Shown: positions 26,899 to 35,801, numbered from the stretch's first letter. The stretch: DNA of 64,000 nt from Lottiidibacillus patelloidae (GCF_002262935.1 NZ_NPIA01000003.1:310001-374000); one strand, 5' to 3'. The notes: generated by a model from the letters alone, not told the origin. Made by a program: numbers and translations.

Positions 26899-27762
26899 TT
26901 ATTGTTCAGTCTTTTTTATTTTAGTCCATCCATCTATTTGTTCAATTTTACCTTCTTTTAATAAAGCTCCTAAGGCACGTTTGAATGCACCTTTACTTAA
27001 TTGGAAAGTACTTTTAATAACTTCTGGGGACGATTTATCATGAATTGGCATTGCACCATTGTTATGTTCTAAATAACTGTATATTAGTTCAGCATCTGTT
27101 TGGAGAGCTTCTTGTTTTCTTGGCTTTAATGACATGTTTGCTGTACCGTCTGCTTTTAAAAATGTAATTCTACCTTTTACTTTTTGCCCTAGCCTTACTG
27201 GTTCATCCATTTCACTTTCATGAATGAAGCAAATGATGCGGTTTTCAGTAATAATTTTTACTCCTTCTTCGGCAATTTTATAAACCGTTCCAGAAACATC
27301 AGCATTGTACATTTCATCCTCAGCAAAAACTGCTTGTTGTTCAACTGCTTCTAATGACATTTTTGCAAATAAACGTCCTTTTTTATCTGTTGTTAATGTA
27401 CAGTAGATTTCATCGCCTTCTTTTGGCCAATGGGAAAATTTTTCTGGTAAATCGTCACGTGAAAGTAAAATATCTTTTTGAATGCCCATAGATAAGAAAG
27501 CTCCTAGTCTTCCTCTTGTTCCAACTACTTTTAACCATGCAAAAGAGTCTAGTGTGACTAAAGGTTCTGCCATTGTTGCCGCTAAACGGCCACCGTGATC
27601 TTGATATAAAAATACAGTTACAACCTGCCCGATTTTCAGACCACTTGCTGCTTCTTTTGTATGTAAGAAAACTTCGTCATCACCTTCTTTTAAGGTATAA
27701 CCATAATCATTTGTATTATAAACGGTTAAATCATATTGTTTTCCAGCCATTAATTGACTCAT
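26899..27762 (-). CDS. cvfB: S1-domain RNA-binding regulator CvfB
   Basis: A 287-residue protein with three S1-like beta-barrel segments (about 1-60, 65-135 and 145-215) and a C-terminal winged helix (STFQLSKGAFKRALGALLKEGKIEQ near 250). The family, YitL in B. subtilis and CvfB in Staphylococcus and Streptococcus, binds RNA and influences virulence gene and mRNA levels. It lies between fhs and the thioesterase gene in the same direction. Confidence 0.92.
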   Translation of the reverse strand: MSQLMAGKQYDLTVYNTNDYGYTLKEGDDEVFLHTKEAASGLKIGQVVTVFLYQDHGGRLAATMAEPLVTLDSFAWLKVVGTRGRLGAFLSMGIQKDILLSRDDLPEKFSHWPKEGDEIYCTLTTDKKGRLFAKMSLEAVEQQAVFAEDEMYNADVSGTVYKIAEEGVKIITENRIICFIHESEMDEPVRLGQKVKGRITFLKADGTANMSLKPRKQEALQTDAELIYSYLEHNNGAMPIHDKSSPEVIKSTFQLSKGAFKRALGALLKEGKIEQIDGWTKIKKTEQ

Positions 27763-27779
27763 ATAAATACCTCTCTTCT

Positions 27780-29444
27780 TTAAAATAAACCTTTTGTATT
27801 GCCATTATCATCAATATCAATATTTAAAGCTGCAGGATTTTTAGGTAACCCTGGCATTGTTAATATATTCCCTGCTAATGCAACAATGAAACCTGCACCA
27901 ATTGACGGTTTTAACTCATTAATTGTAATCGAAAAATCCTTTGGACGTCCTAACAATGAAGGATCATCTGACAAAGAATATTGCGTTTTAGCGATACAAA
28001 CAGGAAGTTTGTCCCATTTGTATTGTTGGAATAAGTTAATTTGATTTCTTGCCTTTTTTGAAAATACTACATCTTTAGCACCATAAACCTTTTTAGCTAT
28101 AGATGCAACTTTTTCTTCGATTGTTTCATCATTACTGTATAGAAAAGAAAAATCACTTTCCTTTTCCTCACAAATGTTGACTACTTTTTCCGCTAAATCG
28201 ATGCCTCCTTTTCCACCATGCTCCCAAACTTCCGTTAATGACACATCTACTTCTTTCTTTTCACACCATTTAATTATATATTCCAGTTCTGCTTTTGAAT
28301 CAGTTGCAAAGCGGTTTATCGCTACAATAACAGGAAGACCAAATGTTTGGATGGTCTGAATATGCTTTTCTAAGTTTTCTATACCTTTTTCTACGGCAGT
28401 AATATCTTCTTCTAAAAGTTCGGTTTTCCCGACACCACCGTGCATTTTAAGTGCTCTAGTAGTTGCTACTATAACGACTGCTCTAGGTTTCAATTCTCCA
28501 ATTCTACATTTGAGATTAAAGAACTTTTCCGCTCCAAGGTCTGCTCCAAAACCAGCTTCAGTAATGACGTAATCAGACAACCCTAAAGCGGTTTTCGTTG
28601 CAATTAAACTACAACATCCGTGTGCGATATTAGCAAAAGGACCACCATGGACTATTGCTGGAGTGTTTTCAATTGTTTGTACCAAATTAGGATGCAATGC
28701 TTTCTTAAGCAAAACAGTGAGCGCACCTTCTACGTTTAAATCCCTGACTGTAATAGGTTCTTTTTGATAGTTATAGGCTATGACCATTTTAGAAAGTCGA
28801 TCTTTTAAATCTTCTAAGCTTGTAGCTAAACATAATATAGCCATAATTTCGGAGGCAACAGTGATGTCAAACTTGTCTTCTCGTGGTATACCGTTGAAAG
28901 GACCACCTAAACCAATTGTTACATTTCTTAACGAACGGTCGTTTAAGTCAACAACGCGGTTTATTATTACTCGGCGTGGGTCTATATTTAGTTCATTCCC
29001 ATGGTGAATATGATTGTCTAATAAGGCTGCAAGAGCATTATTAGCTGTAGTTATAGCATGGATATCGCCTGTAAAATGAAGATTAATGTCTTCCATTGGT
29101 AGTACCTGACTATATCCACCACCTGTGGCACCACCTTTCATACCTAAAGTAGGCCCAAGTGATGGCTCACGTAATGTAACTACCGCATTCTTATTTATAC
29201 GGTTTAAGGCTTGCCCTAAGCCAATTGTTACAGTCGTTTTTCCTTCACCAGCTGGTGTTGGGTTTATTGCAGTAACTAGTATTAAGTTACCTTGCTTATT
29301 TGAAGAGCTTTCAGTATTTAACTTGGCTATGTATTTTCCATATGGCTCCCAATCGTTTTCATTTAAGTGAAGATTTGATGCTAGTTCACTTATGTTAGCT
29401 AATATAGCAGATTGAGCAATTTCAATATCATTTTTCGGCTCCAT
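27780..29444 (-). CDS. fhs: Formate-tetrahydrofolate ligase
   Basis: ATP-dependent ligation of formate to tetrahydrofolate, giving 10-formyl-THF for purine and formyl-Met synthesis. The 554 residues have the family length. The ATP loop [18 protein letters not shown] is near residue 67, and [16 protein letters not shown] and [14 protein letters not shown] are conserved. AGGAGG-like sequence GGAGGT lies upstream of the ATG. Functionally linked to the folate genes dfrA and thyA, though 20 kb away. Confidence 0.96.
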   Translation of the reverse strand: MEPKNDIEIAQSAILANISELASNLHLNENDWEPYGKYIAKLNTESSSNKQGNLILVTAINPTPAGEGKTTVTIGLGQALNRINKNAVVTLREPSLGPTLGMKGGATGGGYSQVLPMEDINLHFTGDIHAITTANNALAALLDNHIHHGNELNIDPRRVIINRVVDLNDRSLRNVTIGLGGPFNGIPREDKFDITVASEIMAILCLATSLEDLKDRLSKMVIAYNYQKEPITVRDLNVEGALTVLLKKALHPNLVQTIENTPAIVHGGPFANIAHGCCSLIATKTALGLSDYVITEAGFGADLGAEKFFNLKCRIGELKPRAVVIVATTRALKMHGGVGKTELLEEDITAVEKGIENLEKHIQTIQTFGLPVIVAINRFATDSKAELEYIIKWCEKKEVDVSLTEVWEHGGKGGIDLAEKVVNICEEKESDFSFLYSNDETIEEKVASIAKKVYGAKDVVFSKKARNQINLFQQYKWDKLPVCIAKTQYSLSDDPSLLGRPKDFSITINELKPSIGAGFIVALAGNILTMPGLPKNPAALNIDIDDNGNTKGLF

Positions 29445-29550
29445 TTTTTACCTCCAACACATTTCTTACTACTATTTTAACCAAACATTACATACATTTT
29501 CATCTGTTGACCATATTAACTATGACAGTACTTTAAAGGAGGATCATCCA

Positions 29551-29835
29551 ATGGCAAATCGAACAGATATTGACGAACATATTAAAAGTGCAGAAAATAC
29601 ATTAGAAACAATTAAAGAACAATTAGACAAAGCGAGGCAACAGCAAGGTGCTGACATGGATGAATTCACGCAGGCTCAGCTACAACTTGAACAAACTTAT
29701 GAAGATTTAGATGCAATGATGCGTTCAGCAAACTCTCAGCAACGTTACCAACTCCAACTAATCCAAAGACAAGTACGGACTGCCCAACATGAGATGATTC
29801 TAGCTGGGCAAACTAATGAACATTACGAAGGATAA
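29551..29835 (+). CDS. ytzC: YtzC-like DUF2524 protein
   Basis: A 94-residue, glutamine-rich, all-helical protein (IDEHIKSAENTLETIKEQLD, QAQLQLEQTYEDLDAMM) that matches DUF2524, whose Bacillus member is YtzC. Function unknown; it probably forms a coiled coil. AAAGGAGGATC precedes the ATG. Single gene with a terminator. Confidence 0.75.
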   Translation: MANRTDIDEHIKSAENTLETIKEQLDKARQQQGADMDEFTQAQLQLEQTYEDLDAMMRSANSQQRYQLQLIQRQVRTAQHEMILAGQTNEHYEG

Positions 29836-29838
29836 ATT

Positions 29839-29865
29839 GATGCCTGTTTTTAGGCATCTTTTTTT
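29839..29865 (+). terminator. Terminator of the YtzC-like gene
   Basis: GATGCCT and AGGCATC form a 7-bp stem around GTTTTT, followed by seven T residues. Confidence 0.85.
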
Positions 29866-30367
29866 ATATTAATTGTAAATTATTCAACGACCTTACACAT
29901 GAATCAACCATTGGGGATAAATCATCGATTTGCTCTTCTGTTATTTTACGTTTGAAATCAAGTGTAATCTCTAACGTCATTTGTTCCTTATGATCTAAAT
30001 TGTAACTTATTGTTCGTCTCATTTTCGGTTCATTTAACCAAACTTCCTTCAACTTTTTCTCTATTTCCTCACACGTTTTTTCATATTTTATTGGCCACCT
30101 AAAAGTAATAAAGATATCGCAGCCAACATCTTCCTTAGAGTGAATTTTTTCATCTACAAACTCATGAATTCCCGAATATAATTTAATAGTAACTATATTT
30201 GCTGGTCTTTCGTAGGTACAAAAGGACATTTTAAATGTTCTCGACATCGAAGCCATATCCATGATGTCCTTTCTGTTTATTACTTTAATTTCCTGAAAAA
30301 GGTCACGGTCATAAACATCCCCTTCAAGAACAACTTTTAAGTTTTCAAAGACAGTTGGATCAAACAT
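29864..30367 (-). CDS. Hypothetical protein, 167 residues
   Basis: Begins MFDPTVFENLKVVLEGDVYD and has alternating charged and hydrophobic stretches suggesting alternating beta and helix (FFITFRWPIKYEKTCEEI-like region near 100, LEITLDFKRKITEEQIDDLS near 140). No membrane segment, no recognised motif. The ATG at 30367 has AAAGGGTG upstream; a longer frame from 30403 lacks a binding site. Single gene. Confidence 0.7.
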   Translation of the reverse strand: MFDPTVFENLKVVLEGDVYDRDLFQEIKVINRKDIMDMASMSRTFKMSFCTYERPANIVTIKLYSGIHEFVDEKIHSKEDVGCDIFITFRWPIKYEKTCEEIEKKLKEVWLNEPKMRRTISYNLDHKEQMTLEITLDFKRKITEEQIDDLSPMVDSCVRSLNNLQLI

Positions 30368-30478
30368 TATTCGACACCCTTTTCTCTTGACGATTTTTTT
30401 CAAAAAAGATAAAATGCTTATGAAACATTATAAATGAATACATAGCTCAGTTAAAATAAAATGATTTACGTCTTCTGA

Positions 30479-30772
<294 letters not shown>

Positions 30773-30788
30773 TTAAAACTTATAGTTT

Positions 30789-30822
30789 AGGCATTCATAC
30801 AATGTATGAATGCCTTTTTTTT
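30789..30822 (+). terminator. Terminator of the cold-shock gene
   Basis: A perfect 12-bp stem AGGCATTCATAC / GTATGAATGCCT with a 3-base loop, followed by seven or more T residues. Confidence 0.94.
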
Positions 30823-30825
30823 ACG

Positions 30826-31356
30826 CTATTTTTCCTCTAATTGAACACCGAGTCCTTCAGCCATTCGGTTTACAAAGTTAAAATATGCTGCAATTTGACA
30901 AATATCAAGAATTGCCCGATCAGAAAAGCCGTGGTTACGTAGCTGATTAACGTGTTCATCTTTAACACTAGCAGGTCGTCTAGTAAGTTGCACTGCATAT
31001 GACAGCATTGCTTTTGTTTTTTCATCTAAAGAAGCTTCCAAGTAATTTTCCTTCAGTTGCAAAACAAGTTCCTTGTCTTTCGTCAACATATGGAGCGCCG
31101 CCCCATGATGCTCCATTCAGTAAAAACACTCATTTTCAGCAGAAACGACTGTTGCGATCATTTCTCGCTCTGCTCTAGTTAATGGACTCTTCTTATACAT
31201 AATCGTCTTATAGTAGTTGTAATGAGTTTCTAATGACTCAGGAAATAAGCTATGAACTTTTAATATGTTTGCTACTTTCTTACCATAGTTTTCATACAAT
31301 TCTTTAAGCTTTCCTTCTGCTTCATGTTCATCAATCATTGTTATTCTTGAACCCAT
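30826..31356 (-). CDS. AhpD-like peroxidase-related enzyme with in-frame TGA at the catalytic cysteine
   Basis: Carboxymuconolactone decarboxylase/AhpD-family protein of the peroxidase-related group. The frame is open for 176 codons except for a TGA at 31117-31119. Upstream part ends ...SAENECFY and the downstream part continues MEHHGAALHML, so the active site reads C-F-Y-(TGA)-M-E-H-H-G. The family motif is CxYCxxHHG, so TGA stands exactly at the second, catalytic cysteine. Codons on both sides remain well conserved in type. Options: selenocysteine (CxxU), other UGA recoding, nonsense pseudogene, or two peptides through TGAATG reinitiation. AAGGAGTG precedes the first ATG. Neither selA nor selB nor tRNA-Sec is in this window. 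Confidence 0.8.
31090..31116 (-). other. Hairpin immediately after the in-frame TGA
   Basis: On the minus strand ATGGAGC (31116-31110) pairs perfectly with GCTCCAT (31096-31090), leaving a 13-base loop with a GGGG run. It begins on the base after the TGA. Bacterial SECIS hairpins lie just 3-prime of UGA inside the coding region, but their loop is usually further away (about 16 or more bases), so this is only a candidate. It might also be a by-product of coding for M-E-H-H-G-A-A-L-H. Confidence 0.45.
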
Positions 31357-31507
31357 TTCTCACACTCCTTTTTTATGCTTAGTTAAATAATAAACTAATT
31401 ATATATTTAATTACTAGAATATTCGAATAAATAAACATCAGCCCTCTCCATTTATAGGACAGTCACATAAAATATGATGAAACAAGTTTTGTCTAGGAGG
31501 TGATGGG

Positions 31508-31708
31508 ATGGATTTGTTAAAAGAAAAGCTATCTTCAAGGAAGTTTATTATTACTGTTGCTGGGGTTATTACTATCATATGTAATGATTATTATGGACTT
31601 GGCCTTGAAAAAGAAACAGTTTTAAGCGCTATTGGTTTAATGATGTCATATGTCGTAGGTCAAGGATATGTTGATGGGAAATATCAACAAAACAAAAATA
31701 ATAAATAG
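31508..31708 (+). CDS. Small holin-like membrane protein
   Basis: A 66-residue protein starting MDLLKEKLSSRKFIITVAGV with two hydrophobic segments (residues 12-25 and 36-52) and a hydrophilic tail VDGKYQQNKNNK. The opening KEKLSSRKF and closing GQGYVDGKYQ resemble small phage holin-type proteins of Bacillus phages. AGGAGGTGATGGG precedes the ATG. No lysin or phage gene adjoins it, so it may be a domesticated remnant or an unrelated small membrane protein. Confidence 0.6.
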   Translation: MDLLKEKLSSRKFIITVAGVITIICNDYYGLGLEKETVLSAIGLMMSYVVGQGYVDGKYQQNKNNK

Positions 31709-31842
31709 TAATACCTCTCTTTCCTCCTCTTAGTCCTCAAAAACTTATCCCATTAAATAAACAAATCCTAATTGCATAATTCATTCATAAATACCAAAAA
31801 ATTGGTCATCCTACAAAGATGAAAGGGTAGGTGGATGAATTT

Positions 31843-32091
31843 ATGTCAGAACCATTCAATGAAGTAAAACAACTAGAGATGTCATTAAAAGCTGCGCAAA
31901 ACATGGTAGGTAAAGCTACGATGGCTATGGATGATAATCTCCTACAAGCAGCTACTGAAGCAGTTAACAATGCTCATGCGCAATTAAATGCCTTAAGCAA
32001 TAGTGGTCCAGGCACTGATGAAGAATTACTCGCTCAATCAAGACAGTTATTAGCTCAGTGTGAAGAACAAATTAATGAAGCTAGAAGATAA
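31843..32091 (+). CDS. DUF2564-like small helical protein
   Basis: An 82-residue helical protein beginning MSEPFNEVKQLEMSLKAAQN, with alanine/glutamine-rich heptads. I believe it belongs to DUF2564, a Bacillus family without known function. The ATG at 31843 has AGGTGG eight bases upstream; a GTG at 31831 is less likely. Single gene followed by a terminator. Confidence 0.65.
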   Translation: MSEPFNEVKQLEMSLKAAQNMVGKATMAMDDNLLQAATEAVNNAHAQLNALSNSGPGTDEELLAQSRQLLAQCEEQINEARR

Positions 32092-32114
32092 AAGACGACA
32101 ACTTGTCGTCTTTT
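32090..32114. terminator. Terminator, probably bidirectional
   Basis: AAAAGACGACA pairs with TGTCGTCTTTT around a 3-base loop, then TATTTTT. It starts at the stop of the small helical gene. Confidence 0.85.
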
Positions 32115-32134
32115 ATTTTTACTTTTTGAATCGT

Positions 32135-32824
32135 TTAGTCAATAATTTCAATAACACTTTTTACTTTTATGTCATTCAAAGCTTGAGTAGCTAATTTGTC
32201 AGCTTCTTTATTTTCATTTCTATTTATAGGTTGATAATTAGGTCTAATTTTCAATACTTTAATTTTGTCTTCAATACGATCAAGCCATTTACTTAACGTT
32301 TCATCATGACATGACCATTCCCCCTCTAGTTGTTTTAAGACAACTAAAGAATCTCCTTTAAAGGTGACAGGAATTGAATTTACGCCGAGCTCTTCTAGTG
32401 CACTAATCATACTCCAAAATGCTGCATATTCCGCTTCATTATTGGAGTCAATATAAGGTATAATCTCATTTTCTCGCAAACGGTATTTTTTTGTGCCTTT
32501 TTTATAGTAAATTACGATTCCGGCAGACCCAATATTTTGCGATGTGTCAAAGCCTCCATCAAAATATGCAATTATATCATGTGGCTCATCTACGATAGAG
32601 TCTAAATACTTCTTTAACTCCTTTTTCATTATTTTAAAACCGTCTTCATCAATAATTTCTAGTGATTGTGTTCGGGCATTTGCTTCAAGGTCTTCATAAA
32701 GAAAAAGTGCTTCTGCTGGGGACATCGTTTCCGACTGAAATGAAATAGTCTTCTTTGTTCTTTTCATTTGGTATTGCCAATTCACATACACTTTCAATAT
32801 TTCATCCTCCAGTTCTTTTATCAC
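32135..32824 (-). CDS. ypeP: RNase H-like protein YpeP
   Basis: A 229-residue protein with an extra N-terminal domain of about 85 residues and a C-terminal RNase HI fold. All four acidic catalytic positions are visible: YFDGGFD, NNEAEYAAF, FKGDSLVVLKQ and NKEADKLATQAL. B. subtilis YpeP has this layout. Its ATG overlaps the YpeQ stop by four bases (ATGA), so the two are translationally coupled. Activity is not proven for this family. Confidence 0.88.
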   Translation of the reverse strand: MIKELEDEILKVYVNWQYQMKRTKKTISFQSETMSPAEALFLYEDLEANARTQSLEIIDEDGFKIMKKELKKYLDSIVDEPHDIIAYFDGGFDTSQNIGSAGIVIYYKKGTKKYRLRENEIIPYIDSNNEAEYAAFWSMISALEELGVNSIPVTFKGDSLVVLKQLEGEWSCHDETLSKWLDRIEDKIKVLKIRPNYQPINRNENKEADKLATQALNDIKVKSVIEIID

Positions 32825-32997
32825 ATTAATTTCTTACCATAACTCTGAAGTTTTTTTCCTATAGTACAACTTTGTAAACAAAATCTGTGCGCTTGTCGTT
32901 TCCCTTCTTCTTGTTTGTTACAGTGATATAATAAACAATCTTCGCAGTACATATCTAAAATTCCAGTAACTTTCATTAGAATGTCATGTTTTTCCAC
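32821..32997 (-). CDS. ypeQ: YpeQ-like zinc-finger small protein
   Basis: A 58-residue protein with CEDCLLYHC and HRFCLQSCTIGKKL, cysteines and histidines arranged as a small zinc finger (the DUF2602-type 'zinc-finger domain-containing' family). I place the start at the GTG at 32997 with TTGGAGATGA upstream; a longer frame to 33063 overlaps the divergent promoter region. It lies directly upstream of ypeP, as in B. subtilis, and may guide the RNase H-like protein to nucleic acid (inference). Confidence 0.8.
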   Translation of the reverse strand: MEKHDILMKVTGILDMYCEDCLLYHCNKQEEGKRQAHRFCLQSCTIGKKLQSYGKKLM

Positions 32998-33112
32998 ATT
33001 ATCATCTCCAAGTAATACAAAGTTACAATTTTTAGTAGCTTTAGAACTTACCGACATAAGCACTTTTTTTCAAACGAAAGGTGTAAGACAAGATATCGAG
33101 AGGAGTTTCATC

Positions 33113-33637
33113 ATGAAGATAGTAGCATCTTATGAACCATTAAATATAAATCGTACTAAGACTGATCCTTTTTATTGTGAAATGCATTCTAGAATGCAAC
33201 TGCTAGGACTATTAATGCCATTTACAGAACAAATAAATTGGGACAAAAATCACGGGAACATGATTTTATCTGGTAAAAAACAAATTAAAAATTTAAAGAG
33301 GGCAGCTGCTAAAAATGACGGACTGTTCCTGTGGTATGCTCAAATTAAGAAAAATACTATTTATAAACAACTTATTCAACATTCCTTAACAGATGGCTAT
33401 ATATTACCTTTATCTTTTGCCGAACCATTCTCAATAACCGCCGACGGAAAGACGCTTTCATTTTGTTCTGCTAAAAAGCTTCTAGATGAGTGTACTTGGT
33501 TAGAGATATATTTAAACACTAACTATAAAAATACTGAAGTATATAACGTATGGGAAAAATTGAAGACGTTATGCCAAACTAGTCTTGCATTAAATACACC
33601 TGTTAAATTAACCTTATCAAACGAAGAAGAAAGTTAA
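33113..33637 (+). CDS. Hypothetical protein, 174 residues
   Basis: Begins MKIVASYEPLNINRTKTDPF with CEMHSRMQLLGLLMPFTEQI next; basic, soluble, no membrane segment. The ATG at 33113 has GAGAGGAG eight bases upstream. The open frame extends upstream to 32981, antisense to ypeQ, without a binding site. No family recognised. It sits divergent from ypeQ-ypeP and 69 bases ahead of the YpdQ-like gene, and may be cotranscribed with the latter. Confidence 0.7.
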   Translation: MKIVASYEPLNINRTKTDPFYCEMHSRMQLLGLLMPFTEQINWDKNHGNMILSGKKQIKNLKRAAAKNDGLFLWYAQIKKNTIYKQLIQHSLTDGYILPLSFAEPFSITADGKTLSFCSAKKLLDECTWLEIYLNTNYKNTEVYNVWEKLKTLCQTSLALNTPVKLTLSNEEES

Positions 33638-33706
33638 ATATCTATAATATCCTTTCCTTGCTTTCCATTGTATAATTAGTTGGAAGCATTTAAGGGGGAT
33701 TTAAAA

Positions 33707-34102
33707 GTGATAGAAATTTACATCGATGGTGCAAGTAGCGGTGATCCAGGGCCAGCTGGAGCTGGTATTTCAATTCATAAATCAAAAGGTAATGTTGAAA
33801 AAATTTCAAAGCCTCTTGGAATGGTAAGTAACCATGAAGCTGAATTTTTGGCGTTGATCATTGCGCTCGAATATTGCATAGAGAATGAATTTAATGTAGT
33901 TTCAATAAAAACTGATTCTCAACTTGTTGAACGAGCAGTAGAAAATAAATATATAAAAAACAAAGCATTTAAAATACATTTAGATAAAGCTTTACTTATG
34001 ATAGATAAAATAGAGTTATTTTTTATTAAATGGATTCCTACGAAACAAAATAAAGCAGACCAATTAGCGAAGCAAGCTATTCGCTTAAATAAAGAGGTGT
34101 GA
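33707..34102 (+). CDS. ypdQ: RNase HI-like protein (YpdQ type)
   Basis: A compact 131-residue RNase HI fold: MIEIYIDGASSGDPGPAGAG, NHEAEFLALIIALEY, SIKTDSQLVERA and NKADQLAKQAIR carry the D, E, D and D positions, all present. It lacks the long basic handle of E. coli RNase HI. The GTG at 33707 has GGGGG about seven bases upstream. The next gene's start overlaps or follows its stop by two bases, suggesting cotranscription with the EamA transporter. Confidence 0.87.
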   Translation: MIEIYIDGASSGDPGPAGAGISIHKSKGNVEKISKPLGMVSNHEAEFLALIIALEYCIENEFNVVSIKTDSQLVERAVENKYIKNKAFKIHLDKALLMIDKIELFFIKWIPTKQNKADQLAKQAIRLNKEV

Positions 34103-34104
34103 CT

Positions 34105-35019
34105 ATGAATAATAAAACACTTTTTGCGGATAGTAGTTTACTTTTTGTTGCTTTTATTTGGGGAACCACCTTTGTTCTAGTTCAAAATGCAATTGATACG
34201 TTACCTCCACTTGCATTTAATGCAGTGCGTTTCTTTATTGCTGCAGCTTGTTTAATCATTTGGCTTGTTTCAATAAATAGAAAAAAACAGGTTGCAAAAG
34301 TATCCTTAAAGATTATTACTTCTGGAGTCATATTAGGAATACTATTGTTCGCTGGATATGCATTTCAAACGATTGGACTATTATATACGACAACTTCTAA
34401 AGCTGCATTTATTACAGGATTAAGTGTTGTATTAGTTCCCATATTCTCCCTTATTTTATTTAAGCAAAAGCCACAACTCTTTCCTGTAGTGGGCATATTT
34501 TTAGCTTTAATTGGCTTATACTTACTAACTATGATCAATACATTCGGTATTGCTTTTGGCGATTTGTTAGTTTTAGGTTGTGCTATTTCCTTTGCACTGC
34601 ACATCATTTATACAGGATATTTTGCTAAAAAACATGAGGCACTAATGTTAACAGTCATTCAGATTACGACCGTTTCCATATTAAGCTTTACCAGTTCTTT
34701 ACTTTTTGAAGATTGGAAAAGTGTTTTTTCCTTACAAGTGTTGTTGAACAAAGATGTCATGCTAGCAATTGGAATTACTTCTTTCCTTGCTACTGCACTT
34801 GCATTCTTTATCCAAACATCTACACAACAATATACTACACCAACGAAAGTCGGAATCATTTTTGCAATGGAACCTGTATTTGCAGCATTAACAGCTTTTC
34901 TCTTTACTAGTGAGACATTAGGAAAATCAGCTATCATCGGATGTTTCCTCATTTTCTTAGGAATGATATTAGCAGAGCTTCCTGCTATTAAAAAATTAAA
35001 AAGATTAAAGCAAGCATAG
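34105..35019 (+). CDS. EamA/DMT-family transporter
   Basis: A drug/metabolite-type exporter of 304 residues with ten hydrophobic helices in two EamA repeats; the first shows FIWGTTFVLVQNAIDTLPP and the second FALHIIYTGYFAKKHEAL. C-terminal tail is basic (KKLKRLKQA). Substrate unknown. The ATG at 34105 has AGAGGTG five bases upstream; the alternative GTG at 34099 overlaps the previous stop. Confidence 0.9.
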   Translation: MNNKTLFADSSLLFVAFIWGTTFVLVQNAIDTLPPLAFNAVRFFIAAACLIIWLVSINRKKQVAKVSLKIITSGVILGILLFAGYAFQTIGLLYTTTSKAAFITGLSVVLVPIFSLILFKQKPQLFPVVGIFLALIGLYLLTMINTFGIAFGDLLVLGCAISFALHIIYTGYFAKKHEALMLTVIQITTVSILSFTSSLLFEDWKSVFSLQVLLNKDVMLAIGITSFLATALAFFIQTSTQQYTTPTKVGIIFAMEPVFAALTAFLFTSETLGKSAIIGCFLIFLGMILAELPAIKKLKRLKQA

Positions 35020-35034
35020 CGCTTGCTTTTTTAT
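35008..35034. terminator. Terminator of the EamA gene
   Basis: AAGCAAGC pairs with GCTTGCTT around ATAGC, followed by TTTTTT; overlaps the stop codon. Confidence 0.88.
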
Positions 35035-35483
35035 TTTGATAAGGATGCACTAATTGCTCCTAGTAATACTCCAAGTACAGCTCCTCCAGCAACCTCTTCA
35101 GGTTGGTGACCAAGCATTTCTTTTAGTTCTTTTTCACGGCGTGTGTGAAATACTCCAGGGTGGTCGCCTGCTAACTTTTCTACTTCTTCATCTAAATCAT
35201 TTACTTGAATAGCTATTTCACCAGCATGACGCCTAATTCCTTGTGCATCATACATAACAATTAATCCAAAAATTGTTGCAAGAGCAAAATCAACTGACGT
35301 AAATCCTTTTTTCAAGCCGACATACGTCGCTAAAGAAGAAACTCCAGCCGAATGAGAACTCGGCATTCCCCCTGTTGAAAATATTGTTTTAATAATCCCT
35401 TCGTCCTTGTCTTTTGCAAAAGGAATTTTCAATACTTGTGCTATTCCAATTGAACATAAAGCAGTAGCTATCGCACGATTCAT
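35031..35483 (-). CDS. Divergent PAP2 family protein (YuiD-like)
   Basis: A 150-residue membrane protein of the acid phosphatase/haloperoxidase-related family (DUF212), like B. subtilis YuiD. It has FSTGGMPSSHSAGVSSLATYVG near residue 37 and MYDAQGIRRHAGEIA near residue 78, which place His and Arg as in PAP2 active sites. Hydrophobic ends fit three or four helices. Activity is unproven. The second of two adjacent ATG codons has the better spacing from GAGGTG. Confidence 0.88.
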   Translation of the reverse strand: MNRAIATALCSIGIAQVLKIPFAKDKDEGIIKTIFSTGGMPSSHSAGVSSLATYVGLKKGFTSVDFALATIFGLIVMYDAQGIRRHAGEIAIQVNDLDEEVEKLAGDHPGVFHTRREKELKEMLGHQPEEVAGGAVLGVLLGAISASLSK

Positions 35484-35578
35484 CATCTCACCTCAATTAA
35501 TATTGTTTTATTGCGAATCAGTTTCTATGCACATATTTTTATGGGGTTTTGCAAAACGTAATAATGGAGGTGAGTGAA

Positions 35579-35725
35579 TTGGCAACTCATAAAAGTAATA
35601 AAGATAACCGTGGTTCAGTAGCATCAAGTGTAAATCCACAAGGACATAGTAAAGATGCCGGAATAGAAAATGAACCTAAGACAGAACTGGAAAACCGAGC
35701 TAAGAAACGGAACACGAAATCTTAA
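35579..35725 (+). CDS. sspL: Small acid-soluble spore protein L
   Basis: A 48-residue forespore protein. GSVASSVNPQGHSKDAG followed by NEPKTELENRAKKRNTKS aligns with B. subtilis SspL (VTPQGDLEGNTHNDPKTELEERAKKSNTKR). The TTG start at 35579 has a perfect GGAGGTG six bases upstream. It is next to ypcP, a neighbourhood I also recall from B. subtilis. Confidence 0.88.
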   Translation: MATHKSNKDNRGSVASSVNPQGHSKDAGIENEPKTELENRAKKRNTKS

Positions 35726-35763
35726 AAACGTAGAAGTGTAATAGTTGTTGATTTAACTTCCCT

Positions 35764-35796
35764 AAAAAAAAACACGAACTGTTCTCCAGTTCGTGT
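35764..35796 (-). terminator. Terminator of ypcP
   Basis: ACACGAACTG pairs with CAGTTCGTGT around a 5-base loop and runs into a long T tract on the minus strand, just past the ypcP stop. Confidence 0.93.
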
Positions 35797-35801
35797 GATA
35801 C

